Below are positions 12,315-22,960 of a stretch of 64,000 bases of DNA, in pieces. Source of the DNA: Asterias rubens (lineage: Eukaryota > Echinodermata > Asteroidea > Forcipulatida > Asteriidae). The notes under the pieces are model-generated. The model was not told the DNA's origin, searched no databases, and saw only the letters and a program-made list of their open reading frames with translations. Where the stretch lies: assembly GCF_902459465.1 (NCBI RefSeq), contig NC_047063.1:8245343-8309342 (forward strand). Direction: 5' to 3'. The position numbers and the translations under genes were made by a program. Position 1 is the first letter of the stretch, and the number at the start of each line of letters is the position of its first letter.

Positions 12315-14084
12315 TTATTTTAAAAAGTTACGTTGTTTATTTGCAGAGTGCTGCTTTACGTGTTTGTTTTGCGTTAATTCAAGGCATCTTTTCCAAGTTA
12401 TGATGAGGACCCAATTTCATGAAGCTGTTTCAAGCAGAAAGATCTGCTGATTAAATTTCTTTGCTAAGCAATAATGAGTAGGGTGCCAGTCGTAGCCAGG
12501 GTGACTGTATAGTATTCTGACTGGGAACCTATTTTTGCTTTATCAAATTGGGCCCTGTGTAAAAATTGACCAAAGTCGTATCCGAAATTGGCGGCTACGG
12601 CTTACAGCTATGGTTAGATTTCCAGTTCATTCTGTGTTGGAGTGCTGTACAGCAACACTCTTATCAGTGAGTTTAAGCTGTTGCCGCAAATTTGAATATT
12701 AGTTCATCTGAGGTTCAAATGTTAGTCATTTTTATTTATTTACTAATTGACAAGATGTGGATGACTCAGGCCTACTGATTAGCTGTAAGAAAACAAAAAC
12801 TAGTCCTCTCAATGTTTTTCCTTCTTACATCCTGAACGATATACAGTCTCATACCAAAACTTGTTCGAAGGACTAGGTCTTCTCTACTGATACTGTTGCT
12901 ATGGTATCGTTAATATGCCACATTAATTTATTATGACTTAATCTTGTTTTCTCTGATCACTTTTGTTTTTATTCACACATATTAAGCACACCCTACTTTT
13001 GCTGTATAAGTATTTTGATTTTTTTTCTGAACATATATGATGTGAAGTTGGCAATATTTATTATAATTTGAATCTTTCTTTTTTATTAAAAGAAACAAAA
13101 GTATATCTGATTTTTGTTGTTGATTTCATTTTATAAAAGATTAAATGTTTTTTGATATGTGCTGCTGGCCAGATGTTATGTGGTGACAAACTTGTTCAAG
13201 ATCTCACAAAATAATTAGCAGAGAACTAAAGTAGTTGGGTGCACTGAAGCGAACATGCAGATATTTGTTTAAATCAAAAATTTATCTTCCTCTGGTAGTT
13301 AAGCAAAAATTGCTTCCCTGTGGGGTAAAATGTTTACAAGGACATTTTGTTTGAAAACATAAGAAGGTGGCAAAATTGGTTGCTATGGTTATGGCTAGAT
13401 TTCTGCGTCATGCGTTGAAGTATGGTACTCGTGGTGATAAGAACAAATTGGTGGAACAAATTAGATAAAACACGGTAAGAACACGGCTAAAAAAGTACAT
13501 AAATAAATAAAAGTAGAAAACATGAAATTAAAAATTATTCAGTATTCTGAAACGTATTTGGATTGGTCTGGGAAATGGTTTTACAAGCATTTTGTATGAA
13601 GGGTGTTTGTTCAGAGGGGAACCATTATGTTGTTAATAATTCGTTCACAACCCAGCAGCCCGTTGTATAACAACTGCCACAGCGGGCAAGAGATTTGATT
13701 TTAAAAATCTTAATGTTTGCCTCAACAAGTTAGAGGAGTTTACAGTTTTTTTTGTGCATTTTTCAAATATTTGTTGTTTGTTTGTTATTTTTTCATGTTT
13801 ATAACTTTGGGCCTTTATTGGAAGCGTTCTTTTAATGAGTTTAACAGTTGGTGTTCATTGTAGTTGAGTGATTCCAGAGGGTGCTTTTTAACCTTTTAAA
13901 AATTAATTGTATGTAGAAGTCACAACTTGAGGATTCAGACATAATCTTGGTATCTTGATAACTTTTGGAGGTATGTTTTCATTTACAAAATAGATTTCTG
14001 TAATTTTCTCCTCTCAATTTTCTCTCCAGACACATTTCATCTTGAATCTTGTCATAATCATCTTCCTTTGTTAATTTCTGAGAG

Positions 14085-14255
14085 CTGCTTAAGCACAACA
14101 AATATGCTAAGCACAACAAAATTATGCTTACATGTAACATTTGTGAATGGTGTACTATGTCACTTATAACAGTTGTGATTGGTGTCCTGCTCATTTCTGC
14201 AAAGCAGGAAACTCTCAAGCAATATTTTCTGCTTGAGCAGCTCTATAAAATTGGG
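14085..14255. repeat. GCTTAGCAG / GGGCCCAATTT family repeat
   Basis: A foldback-type short repeat: AGAGCTGCTTAAGCACAACA at the left, a middle with GTGATTGGTGTCCTGCT, and GAGCAGCTCTATAAAATTGG GCCC at the right. Similar copies or fragments lie at about 11395-11570, 12410-12560, 15145-15290, 21295-21495, 23185-23460, 28285-28365, 57360-57500 and 62115-62315. All end near a GGGCCCAATTTCATAAAGCT-like word. Confidence 0.7.
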
Positions 14256-14934
14256 CCCAGTACTGTGCAGAAACCTAGTACTGTGCAGAAACCTGTAGTG
14301 TACACAGGTGCATCAGTATTAAAGTGTTAACAAAATGAATTCTTTACAAATATTAAGGAGAAATATCAAATCTTTCACTAAATCGGTTGGTACTTACTTA
14401 ACAGCAAAATACACAACAAATCAAGTGTCGCACTGCTGGAATAATTACTATAAATCAGATACCTGTTAAGCAGAAAATGTACCACTTAGCAAGTTTGCCA
14501 AGTCTATACAAGTAAATACCAGGTAGAAAACAGGACGTGGGAGAAATGACACTGGAACTATTCTGAAACATATTCCAGAAAGTTTTTCTGATTAGAGAAG
14601 TAGACTATGTCGTTTCTGAAATACACATCGCTGGTTGAGCAGCGAAAGAAAAAACAAACATTCCATTTTACATTTTACTGCATTTATTATACTTTATATT
14701 AAAAACTATATAAACAAATAAGTAAAAAAAAACATTTGTGGATAGATGTTTAGTATTTGATGAGAATTATTGGTAAATCTAGGTGGTGATGAGCTTTCAT
14801 TTATAGAGGATTTGTTGAAAATAAGCTAAGTCATTCTATTTACAGTGAGTCTATAAGTTTCTGTTGCTCAAAGCTGTTGCTACTTCCTTATTTACATGTT
14901 TGCGAACATCTGAGATCAAAGTCAGGTTTGTTTC

Positions 14935-15290
14935 CATCGGGGCCAGATTCATGGCTCTGCTTATTCGATGAATTCTGCGCTTACGATCATCAATTTTCGC
15001 TTACAGGTCAAGCGCTAAATTTCTGCTTAAGCTGTGTAAGAGAAGAATGCCTAGAAAAGTAGAGAATGCATTGGCACATGCACAAATTCTCTGCTAACCT
15101 GTGAAATAAGGGCAGAATTCCCTGCTTTTGTTAACAAGCAGAGCCATGCAGGGCCCAGTTTCATAAAGCTTAGCAAATGTCCAGACTGAGCAAGAAGTGG
15201 TGTTCTGGCTGGTTACTTACTTTTTCTTAGCACACGTTTTTGGTGCTAAGTAAGTTTGTATGCTTACAGGCTTGATGAAATTGAGCCAAG
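14935..15290. repeat. Adjacent copies of the CATGGCTCTG and GCTTAGCA families
   Basis: The left part (to about 15140) starts GGGGCCAGATTCATGGCTCTG CTTA and ends with an inverted AAGCAGAGCCATG. The right part starts GGGCCCAGTTTCATAAAGCT TAGCA and ends GCTTACAGGCTTGATGAAAT TG. The two families thus abut at a shared GGGCCC, which suggests they are related or nested. Confidence 0.6.
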
Positions 15291-17143
15291 ATGGATTCTC
15301 TGTGCTGTAACAGGAAACACACTCAAAAAGATACCTGTGTTTGGTTTAAAAACAAAAAGACAAAATTTCAGAAATTTGTTTTGAGAAGTTGCTATCAAAT
15401 GCCTCATGAGTATGTGTGGTATTCTTATCATTGCATTCATTGCTCGTCGGTTTTTACCTAACAGCTACTAGCCATTACTGAACACCGCCGGCTAATCACA
15501 CTGTACAGAATTTGATGTTTCTTTGTTAATCGTTATTGTTCAAGAGATTTTTTAATCCACAAACTTTAGAGTTAGTGTTGAATTTTGAAAAAAGTGTTTC
15601 AAAACCGCTGTTTCTGATTTTTACAGACGGTGTTTGTGTTGAATCTTCCACTGCCCTACAAATGTGCGGCTATTTTTGGGGTTTTAATGATAAAGGCAGA
15701 AATGAAAGGAATTTGTCATTATTATTATTTTTATTTTTTCAGATAGAAATATTTATCCACCTGGCTATTTTTATTTTTTAATTGTACACTGGTTTTAGTT
15801 GAAAAACAAATGTGCTCAAAATTGTGAAACTTTCTTTGGGGGTCAAATTTCTGACTCTTAGAAAAATACACTTGAATGTAAAATGTAAGTGACGCATCTT
15901 GTAGTTTTGACAGAAAAACGGGTCCCCTCTCTTCAACTGTTAATTTATTTCTGACCTGTTGTGATTCACAAGGGCACCAGTCTATGAAGGTGCTAGCCTC
16001 CTGTCGAGTCATATTTACACTTTAAAAAACAAAAAGACAGTTGATGCGAAAATATAAATGGTGATCGCTTAGATGCACTCTCCACTGACTTCATTTAATT
16101 AAAAAAAAAAGACCTAAGAAATAATTTAAGTATGCCCTCAACGCCATAAAAACACTAGCCTTATGTATATATTATTTGTTTTTTAGAAGCCAGGTTGGTG
16201 AAAGCTTAAATCAGTAGAATGTTATTTTATTATGTACATTTTGAGCCACATCAGAGTTGGAGTCGTACATAGCATTTATTATGTTTAAAGAGGCATGTTC
16301 ATTTTGCGGTATACAAATTTGCCGATGTTTGTTTAGAAAATTATATATTTAAATGTTATCTTAAATATTGTGGATAAAAAAAAAAGTGATTGTGAATAAA
16401 CCAGTTTATCAATTTAAAAATCACAGTCCAGAGTTGTGTTATTTCTTTATAATTTCAGCCTTTAATTTTGCCAGACTTTTTCCTAACTGCCCAATTGTAT
16501 CGCAGGAAATCCAGACCGATTGTTGGAATACCGGAACTGAGAATCATTTATCAGTTTTCTAGTGCATTGAAGGACAATTTAGAGTAAACAAAATGTAACA
16601 TTGTAGAGACTTCTGTACTTTGGCCTTCAAAAGTTGCACAGGCACATCTATTTGTACCAAAATTAAAAGTAAATTTATTGTATTGCTCTTAGTCTTGGGT
16701 GATGTAAAGCTTCTAAAAGTTCTCTCTAAGATAATATAATTATTATGTATTTTCCCCCTTTGATCATGAGAACAAATGCCGTCTGCTCACCACATGTGGT
16801 GCAACATTTTATATGGCAATTAATGACAATGACACATCGCTTGTATTGTGTTTAACCATGGAATTTATTCGTCCATGGTATAACCGTTCACTCAGTCAAT
16901 CGTTGAACGTTGTATTTCTCAGTAATTATTCATATCACTTCATAAATATGCAACACAACGTCACGCGTATTGACCAATCACTGTGCTCGTCAATTATCAC
17001 GAACCTGCTTCTGTACCGTGCATCTCATTACTTGCTCATTGAGATATGCATGCAATATCATCACAGCCGGCCTAGCACTCGAGGAGATCAAACGCCATTT
17101 TTGTTTTTTCCTTGCGACAAACTTCAAAATATACGGGGTGAAA

Positions 17144-19609
17144 ATGAAGCACATCTCGGCAGCACTGCTGCTCTCCGTACTGCTGTTTCACGCTGTCCTC
17201 GCTGATGCATTAAAGGTTCGTTTTGTGGGACAAATTTTCTTTTTAAAGTGCACATTTCCGTAAATAAGACTAAAAAGGAAGGAATCCATATTTTGTATTT
17301 GATGAGAATATTTTTGTAGCTTCTAATTCTTACCTATTCGACCTTGACGTGAAGATGTTCACATTTTGTTTCACACACATATTCTGTGAACTAGGTTCTT
17401 ATTAATTTTGGTTTTTACCCAGACACCGATGTGTGTTAGCACTGTATACTCAGTATTTTCCTAAGTCCTGTGGAAAAAAATTCACAGGCATATTACATGG
17501 GTGGGATTCGAACCCACGACCCTTGCAATTTTAAATATATGTAAATAAATTAAATAAAAATAATAACTATAATAATAACAAAATACAAAAAATAAATAAA
17601 CTCATTAATTAATTATTAAAACATAATCAACAACAAACAGACAAATTATATGTAGGCCTAAATGTTAATCAGTGTTCTTGTCCACTGATTCAATTAATTT
17701 GAAAGACGTCAGAGATAACCAAATCAGCCATTCATGCAGCTAACAATGATCCACCTGCTTTTATTAATTTCACTATAGTGGTTTTGTTTTATTGGAGATC
17801 AGTTTGGATATTTGGCCAAAATTGCAGGGTTGATACCAATTGTTCTAACAAATGCAATATTCAAATAAGTGTATTCTAAACTAGTATGAGAAGTGGTACA
17901 TCAATGTTTGGAGAAGAAAAAACCCCACCCAATTTAATCATTCCAATATGGAAACATTTTGTATGATTAAAAAAGTAAATTCCACAAAATAAAGCTCAGT
18001 TTCTTAAGATCAAAGCTTCACTTTTCATTTGTAGCTTATTTGATGCTCAAAAGCCATAGTTTTTGGTACTAAAACTTAAAGGCAATGGACACTATTGGTA
18101 ATTACTCAAAAAAATTATCAAGTTTAGAATTTGAGGTCTCGAAATCAAGCATCAGAAAGCACACAACTTCGTGTGACAAGGGTGTTTTTTCTTTCACTAT
18201 TATCTTGCAACTTCGACAACTGATTGAGCTCAAATTTTCACAGGTTTGTTATTTTATGCGTATGTTAAGATGCACCAACTGTGAAGACTAGTCTTTGACA
18301 ATTACCAATAGTGTCCACTGTATTTTATATGGTTTATTCATTTGATATTGTTTGCATAATGGCCAGATTTAAAATTGGGCTTGGTGGGCAGTTAATGCAG
18401 ATAATGCGGTCAAAATACGCCTCAATAATCACTTGTCCTGTCCATAGGGATTTGGTTTAAAATCTATTAAGTCTCCTTTAATCCATCTAAAGCTATTTCA
18501 TTATTAAATCATTATCTTATTCAGATTGGTAAAGTATGTACTTTCTGTGTTGTTTTTATGTGAATCAATTTATAATTAATAGAAACCTATATAATAGAAA
18601 CCTTTATATCGTATTTCCACCATGCAAAGTTTCAAATCCTACTAATAGAAACCTGTTTTGGATTTAATCGGGCAGGCTAGTTGAAATCTTGAAACCAATT
18701 AAGAACTCACTCCGCAGCAGTGAAGTTAATAAAGAGAAGTCCCCTCGATCCACTAGGCAAAAGTAGTAGTCCCAGTCGGTTTCCTACCTTTCACCCAGAT
18801 TGTTAATAAGCAGGACAGCTCTTCTCAGAACTAAGTAGTTTCCCGAATCCCGAAAATCTATTCCGCAGTAATCAGGTAGTAGAATAAATGACAAGACAAG
18901 TTCTCAAGAACAAATCTTCATAGCAAAGTACACATGGTGTTACTGTGAACTGAATAAAATACATCGATAAAGCATGCATGCAACCCATTCCTACCTGATA
19001 CAGTCAAACATGCCAAACAGCGCTGATGCACAGTAACAAATTTCATGAGGACCACATAAACATTAACAGGACTTGAGAGGGAAAAAGCCTACTAACAGGT
19101 TTTGGCAACTCTAAACTCTTATACATGAAGCTCTTATACATACATAATGTGGATTTGAACCCTGGCCTGATCAATCATGACACTTGTGTCCTTGAGCAAG
19201 GCACTCTATCATAATTGCTTCTCTCCATCCAGGAGTACAAATGTTATAAATGACGAGCCATAATAATTGGCTTTTGGGAAAGACTTTACTTTCTTATAAA
19301 CATGTACATAGTGTTAGAGGCTGGTATTGTTGTCGGATTTGCCATGATCTTACAACGATCCCATCTTCTTTCTACTAGGACAAAACCTTAGACAAAGATC
19401 TCCTGGAGCGAACCCGACGGGCCGTTGCCCACCAGGGTCTTATCAATCCTGCCGATTTGAGGATGCTGAAGGTCCGACGAACTGATCCGTATCGTCGCGC
19501 TCCTCGCATGAAGAGATACCGCAGAATGGCGGAGGACCCCGAGATGTTCAAGAGGGGACCAAAGAGCGAGAAGTACATCACAAGAGTGAAGAAAATTGTC
19601 AAATCTTAA
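17144..19609 (+). CDS. Small secreted, highly basic protein; candidate peptide precursor (unrecognised)
   Basis: Two exons, 17144-17215 and 19379-19609, join in phase 0 to give 100 residues. Exon 1 is almost exactly a signal peptide: MKH, a leucine-rich core (AALLLSVLLF), then HAVLADALK. Exon 2 encodes 76 residues with about 24 Lys/Arg against 10 Asp/Glu and no cysteine. Basic cleavage-like sites are ERTRR, KVRR, MKRYRR and VKK. ERTRR and KVRR bracket AVAHQGLINPADLRMLK. The start AAAATGAAG has a purine at -3. I recognise no family. A neuropeptide or hormone-like precursor is the simplest reading; a cationic antimicrobial or matrix protein is also possible. No amidation Gly precedes a dibasic site. 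It lies between PRKAR2 and the convergent IHO1 gene. Confidence 0.75.
17425..17535 (-). mobile_element. tRNA-derived SINE fragment (family B)
   Basis: On the minus strand GTCGTGGGTTCGAATCCCAC is a near-perfect Pol III B box, followed by a body ending AATACTGAGTATACAGTGCT. The other copies are at 48370-48530 and 48598-48715. It sits in the intron of the secreted-protein gene. The acceptor stem of a true tRNA is absent. Confidence 0.7.
18077..18324 (+). mobile_element. MITE with CAGTGGACACTATTGGTAATT ends (family C), short copy
   Basis: It starts TAAAGGCAATGGACACTATTGG and ends CAATTACCAATAGTGTCCACTG, an inverted pair. The inside has GAGGTCTCGAAATCAAGCAT and a TTCACAGGTTTGTTATTTTA word also present in the other copies at 43559-43937, 54485-54853, 63593-63967 and the diverged copies at 56140-56455 and 61045-61675. 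About 250-380 bp, non-coding. Confidence 0.9.
19140..19260 (+). mobile_element. SINE family A fragment
   Basis: The words TTTGAACCCTGGCCTG, CTTGTGTCCTTGAGCAAGGC and TAATTGCTTCTCTCCA match the body of the full-length copy at 47410-47646 (minus) and those at 43070-43250 and 56812-57075 (plus). The head is degraded. Confidence 0.65.
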
Positions 19610-19634
19610 AACAATGATCTTTCTTATTGATATG

Positions 19635-19869
19635 GTGAGTAAGATGAGATGCTGTTTATGAAGGGTGGGTTGGGTCTCTTTTCTGTAAACTTAGATGATG
19701 GTCTCAAGTCTTTAAATAAGTTTTCTCAGTTTTGTTTTGACATTCTGCATACTACAGCAAAATTTCGAGAAAGAATCTGCGAAACTTTGGGCCATTAATA
19801 ATTGTATGCACAAATTTGGGTTCAACTTGTTTTATTTTATCTTTTTGTTCTTCTGTCCTTTATTCCTAG
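19635..19869 (+). other. Possible intron in the 3' UTR of the secreted-protein gene
   Basis: A consensus donor ATG|GTGAGT begins at 19635, only 25 nt after the stop, and a pyrimidine-rich acceptor TTTATTCCTAG ends at 19869. If spliced, the junction is too close to the stop to trigger nonsense-mediated decay by the usual distance rule. This is predicted from signals only. Confidence 0.4.
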
Positions 19870-20137
19870 TTCAAGTAACAATTTGGATTTTCTTGGGCAG
19901 AAACTCTGAACAGAACAAACTGCCATACTCTTGCTACTTGTGACTACGCCAGTTGGGATAGAACCAAATCAATCATCACCTCTGCAATAGAGCTGGAATA
20001 TCACTGAACACCATTTACCTCCCAACTACCAATTCGGCACGGACTACAATCATGGAGTTTGAATCAAACTAGTCAAATAATCACAACCAAAAATGTTCTA
20101 TTTAACAATAACTCTACTTATATTGTAAAATCCAGAA

Positions 20138-20143
20138 AATAAA
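20138..20143 (+). terminator. Poly(A) signal AATAAA for the secreted-protein gene
   Basis: A canonical AATAAA about 530 bases after the stop, followed within 20-30 bases by GT/T-rich sequence (ATATTGTATTGGTTTTT), as expected for a cleavage region. Confidence 0.6.
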
Positions 20144-21992
20144 ACGGAGGCAATGATATTGTATTGGTTTTTCAATTTTTACTCAAGGGGTTGAATGCAT
20201 ATTGTACATAAATTACATAAATGATAACACTTCAAATTTAAATAGTTTGTATCTTTTTAAATCTATGTTGAAATTGTACCTTGTTCTTAAAGGGAGGGTA
20301 TGCCTTTCATAAAAACTCACTTGGTTGAAAGCAATGCAGCTGTTGATAATGTATAATATTTTGAGAAATTTTTCAGGAACGTGGTGCGGGAGAAAGGGAT
20401 GCAAACAAAATCAATCTGAGAAACACTTTATGCATGAAATGTTTCTCAGATTTTTTTAATTATTTACAGATTATGTTTCCTGGGACATAACAGCTACAGA
20501 TTTTTGGCGATATTTTAAAAACAAAACCACCTTTGAAAATTAAATTCTTGCAGGTTAGTTTTACTGTATCTTTACACTTATATAGGAATATAACAACTGA
20601 ACAGTTCCGAAAACCAAACGTACACTTTTTAAAGGTGCAAACAAATTCATTGGTGCAGTGAGGTGATGCACAACTCTTAACATTTTAGTTGATGTCAAAA
20701 TATATACATGTAGTAGAGCTTTGTACTGACTTTAATAATATAAATAAATAAAGTATTTACTAAAAGCTATTTGACATACTGTCTAAATTCTTAGGAACAC
20801 TGATAATCATCAGAGTTGTTCGTAGTAAGTTACTCTCCAAGAAAAATAAGTCATTGTCAAAATAATCAGTTACAAATTAAAACTTGGTGTATAATTCAAG
20901 AAATGCATGTTTTGGTGCAATGTTCAATTTTACATTCCAGGAGCTGGATACAAGGCCTTCGGTTTTTTTTAAACACAGTAATTTGTTTGAACCAATTTTG
21001 TTTTTATTCCATCCAAATGGAACAACGATTTACAAATCAAGTCTTGGGATTGAGTCTTTCTACTGTGTTTATAACATTTATCTCATCTCTTCATTTTGAT
21101 AAGCTAACACAATTTCTGTCTACCCCAAGACCTCATTTGTTTCATAATTAATTATTGTACATTTAGATCATATACTTTACAAGTATATCATTGGCGTATC
21201 ATGTATTAAATTGGTGGTAACATCTACATGGTACTTTTTAAGAAGTCTGGATACTTTGACAAAATTAAACTATTTCTTCAAAGCTTACAAACAATGGACC
21301 CATTCTTATAAAGCTGTTAAGCAGAAACAGAGATTGGCAAGTTCTTCTGCTGGGCCAAAATGATCAGGGAACCACCAGTCACAAACAACATTATATTTTG
21401 GCTTGTTATCAACTTAACCTAAGCAAGATTTTGCTGTGCCAAGAGTTGTTTTGTGTTTGGGGTGGTGTTTAGCAGCTTTATGAAAGCAGGCCCTTTTTGG
21501 AGTTATTTCTATGATGAAATTGCAAAACAGTCATGCTTACTGTTACAATAAAATGTATTTATTTATGGAACTTTTAGAAATTAACAATCATGTACACAGA
21601 GATATGGATTAAGTAGACTGTTTTTGTTTCACATATCAAACAACAATTATCCCAAAAACTTGTAGTTCAACTTTGTCAATCTAATAATCAATGCGGTCTG
21701 TGTCATAACAGAAGAAGATCAAACTAAAAACACTCTAGTAAGATAATATGAAATACCAGAACTTTTTTGGTTCATCAGATGCAGAAGATGCAAGTCATCA
21801 TTTTGTTTGTTTTTGAGATTCAACAATTTAAAAGAAAAGTATTTATATTGCAAAGTATGTTTTAATAACTTATTAATCATAAACTACATTTTAATATAAT
21901 AAATTATGGGGATAAAAATGACAATTTCTGTTTCAAATGAGTTTGTATTTTAGAGAGAGGTTTCAATCACAAAAAGTCAATAATATACACAT

Positions 21993-22132
21993 AATGAATG
22001 TTTATGAGTGCAATGGTGCGAATATGTTCATGAGTTGAAAGGTGGAATGTTCGGAGCCGAGTTGAATGGAACATTCCAGCTTTCAACGAATGAACAAATT
22101 CGCACCATTGCACGAATGAAAAACATTCATTA
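21993..22132. mobile_element. Foldback element, ~60 bp arms
   Basis: The left arm AATGAATGTTTATGAGTGCA ATGGTGCGAA..GGAATGTTC and the right arm (the reverse complement reads AATGAATGTTTTTCATTCGT GCAATGGTGCGAA..GGAATGTTC) pair almost throughout, around a spacer of about 17 bases. No coding content. Confidence 0.9.
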
Positions 22133-22311
22133 TTTTTTTTATATAACATCCAAGTAGATCTTTGTCATTTTGATTGAAAGATACAACTTTCAAAACAAAC
22201 AATTTCAACTGTAGAAGCCGAATGCTAGTAATTTTACTATGCCTTCTTGCAGTAACACCTGCTGTGTTACCAAAGACACGCGCACGCAGTGATGTTTTTA
22301 CTCGGCTTTTT

Positions 22312-22374
22312 CGTTCCATCCGAAAAGTACCATTGCACGCTGCCAGCGTGCAATGGTACTTTTAGGATGGAACG
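22312..22374. repeat. Near-perfect 62 bp palindrome
   Basis: CGTTCCATCCGAAAAGTACC ATTGCACGCTG is followed immediately by its reverse complement with one or two differences. A third, direct near-copy of half an arm (GTGCAGTGGTACTTTT) follows at about 22400. The arms share the word GTGCAATGGT with the foldback at 21993-22132. Confidence 0.9.
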
Positions 22375-22960
22375 AACAAGCACGGTGAGTGACTCAGAGT
22401 GCAGTGGTACTTTTATTTGCTATCACGTGACGGACAATCCTCCAATCAAATGGCAAGGATCTGCTTGGGTGTTATATAATACTTTTTATTTTGTATAAAG
22501 TAACAATTGTTTACATAAATTAGAACTCTAAAACAAGAACTCCCTTTAGTTATTACACCTACTAACTGTTCTCAAAACATGTGAACAGCTGACAATGAAT
22601 CATGCAGACAAACAGTTTCAAATGTAAAATGAAATTCAAGAAACTCTTAACATTTTAAAGTTTTTAATCTTGGCAACAGCCTGCTATAGTAACTGTCAAC
22701 ACTTTAAAAGTTTCCTCCCCAAAAATGTACAGTGTCTCTGCTTGCTGCCGAATACTGCGCTGACGGCGCCCTCCCAAGCTAACAATTCTATCGGTTGAAG
22801 CGCAGAATTCCATTGTAAGCAGAGGCATGCAATATAGCAGAATGATGATTCATAATTTCAATAGTTTGTCATCTATTTATTTGCTAAAGTTTTGACCAAA
22901 TGAGACTATCAGTTTATGTTCAGGTGACATGTTTTACTCGTAAGTTTAGAACATTTGATA

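Larger units (their letters stand above)
12410..17143. other. Intergenic stretch between PRKAR2 and the small secreted-protein gene
   Basis: It is mostly AT-rich sequence with no supported exon. Repeats of the GCTTAGCAG/GGGCCCAATTT family lie at about 12410-12560, 14085-14255 and 15145-15290, and the related CATGGCTCTG family at about 14935-15140. A TTGACCAATCAC (CCAAT-type) site at about 16969 is the only promoter-like element noticed near the next gene. Confidence 0.5.
20144..22960. other. Intergenic stretch between convergent genes
   Basis: No exon is supported. It contains a GCTTAGCAG-family repeat (about 21295-21495), two strong foldbacks (21993-22132 and 22312-22374) and a small palindromic repeat at about 22735-22830. 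The rest is AT-rich unique-looking sequence. Confidence 0.5.

Noticed and set aside
16813-17205. 130-codon open frame overlapping the start of the secreted-protein gene
   Set aside because: It is out of frame with the signal-peptide exon, has no recognisable domain and covers promoter sequence with a CCAAT-type site.
22174-22365. Short frame with a hydrophobic stretch (MLVILLCLLAV) that looks like a signal peptide
   Set aside because: Its 3' half is made by the 62 bp palindrome at 22312-22374 and there is no downstream exon; it is better explained as repeat sequence.
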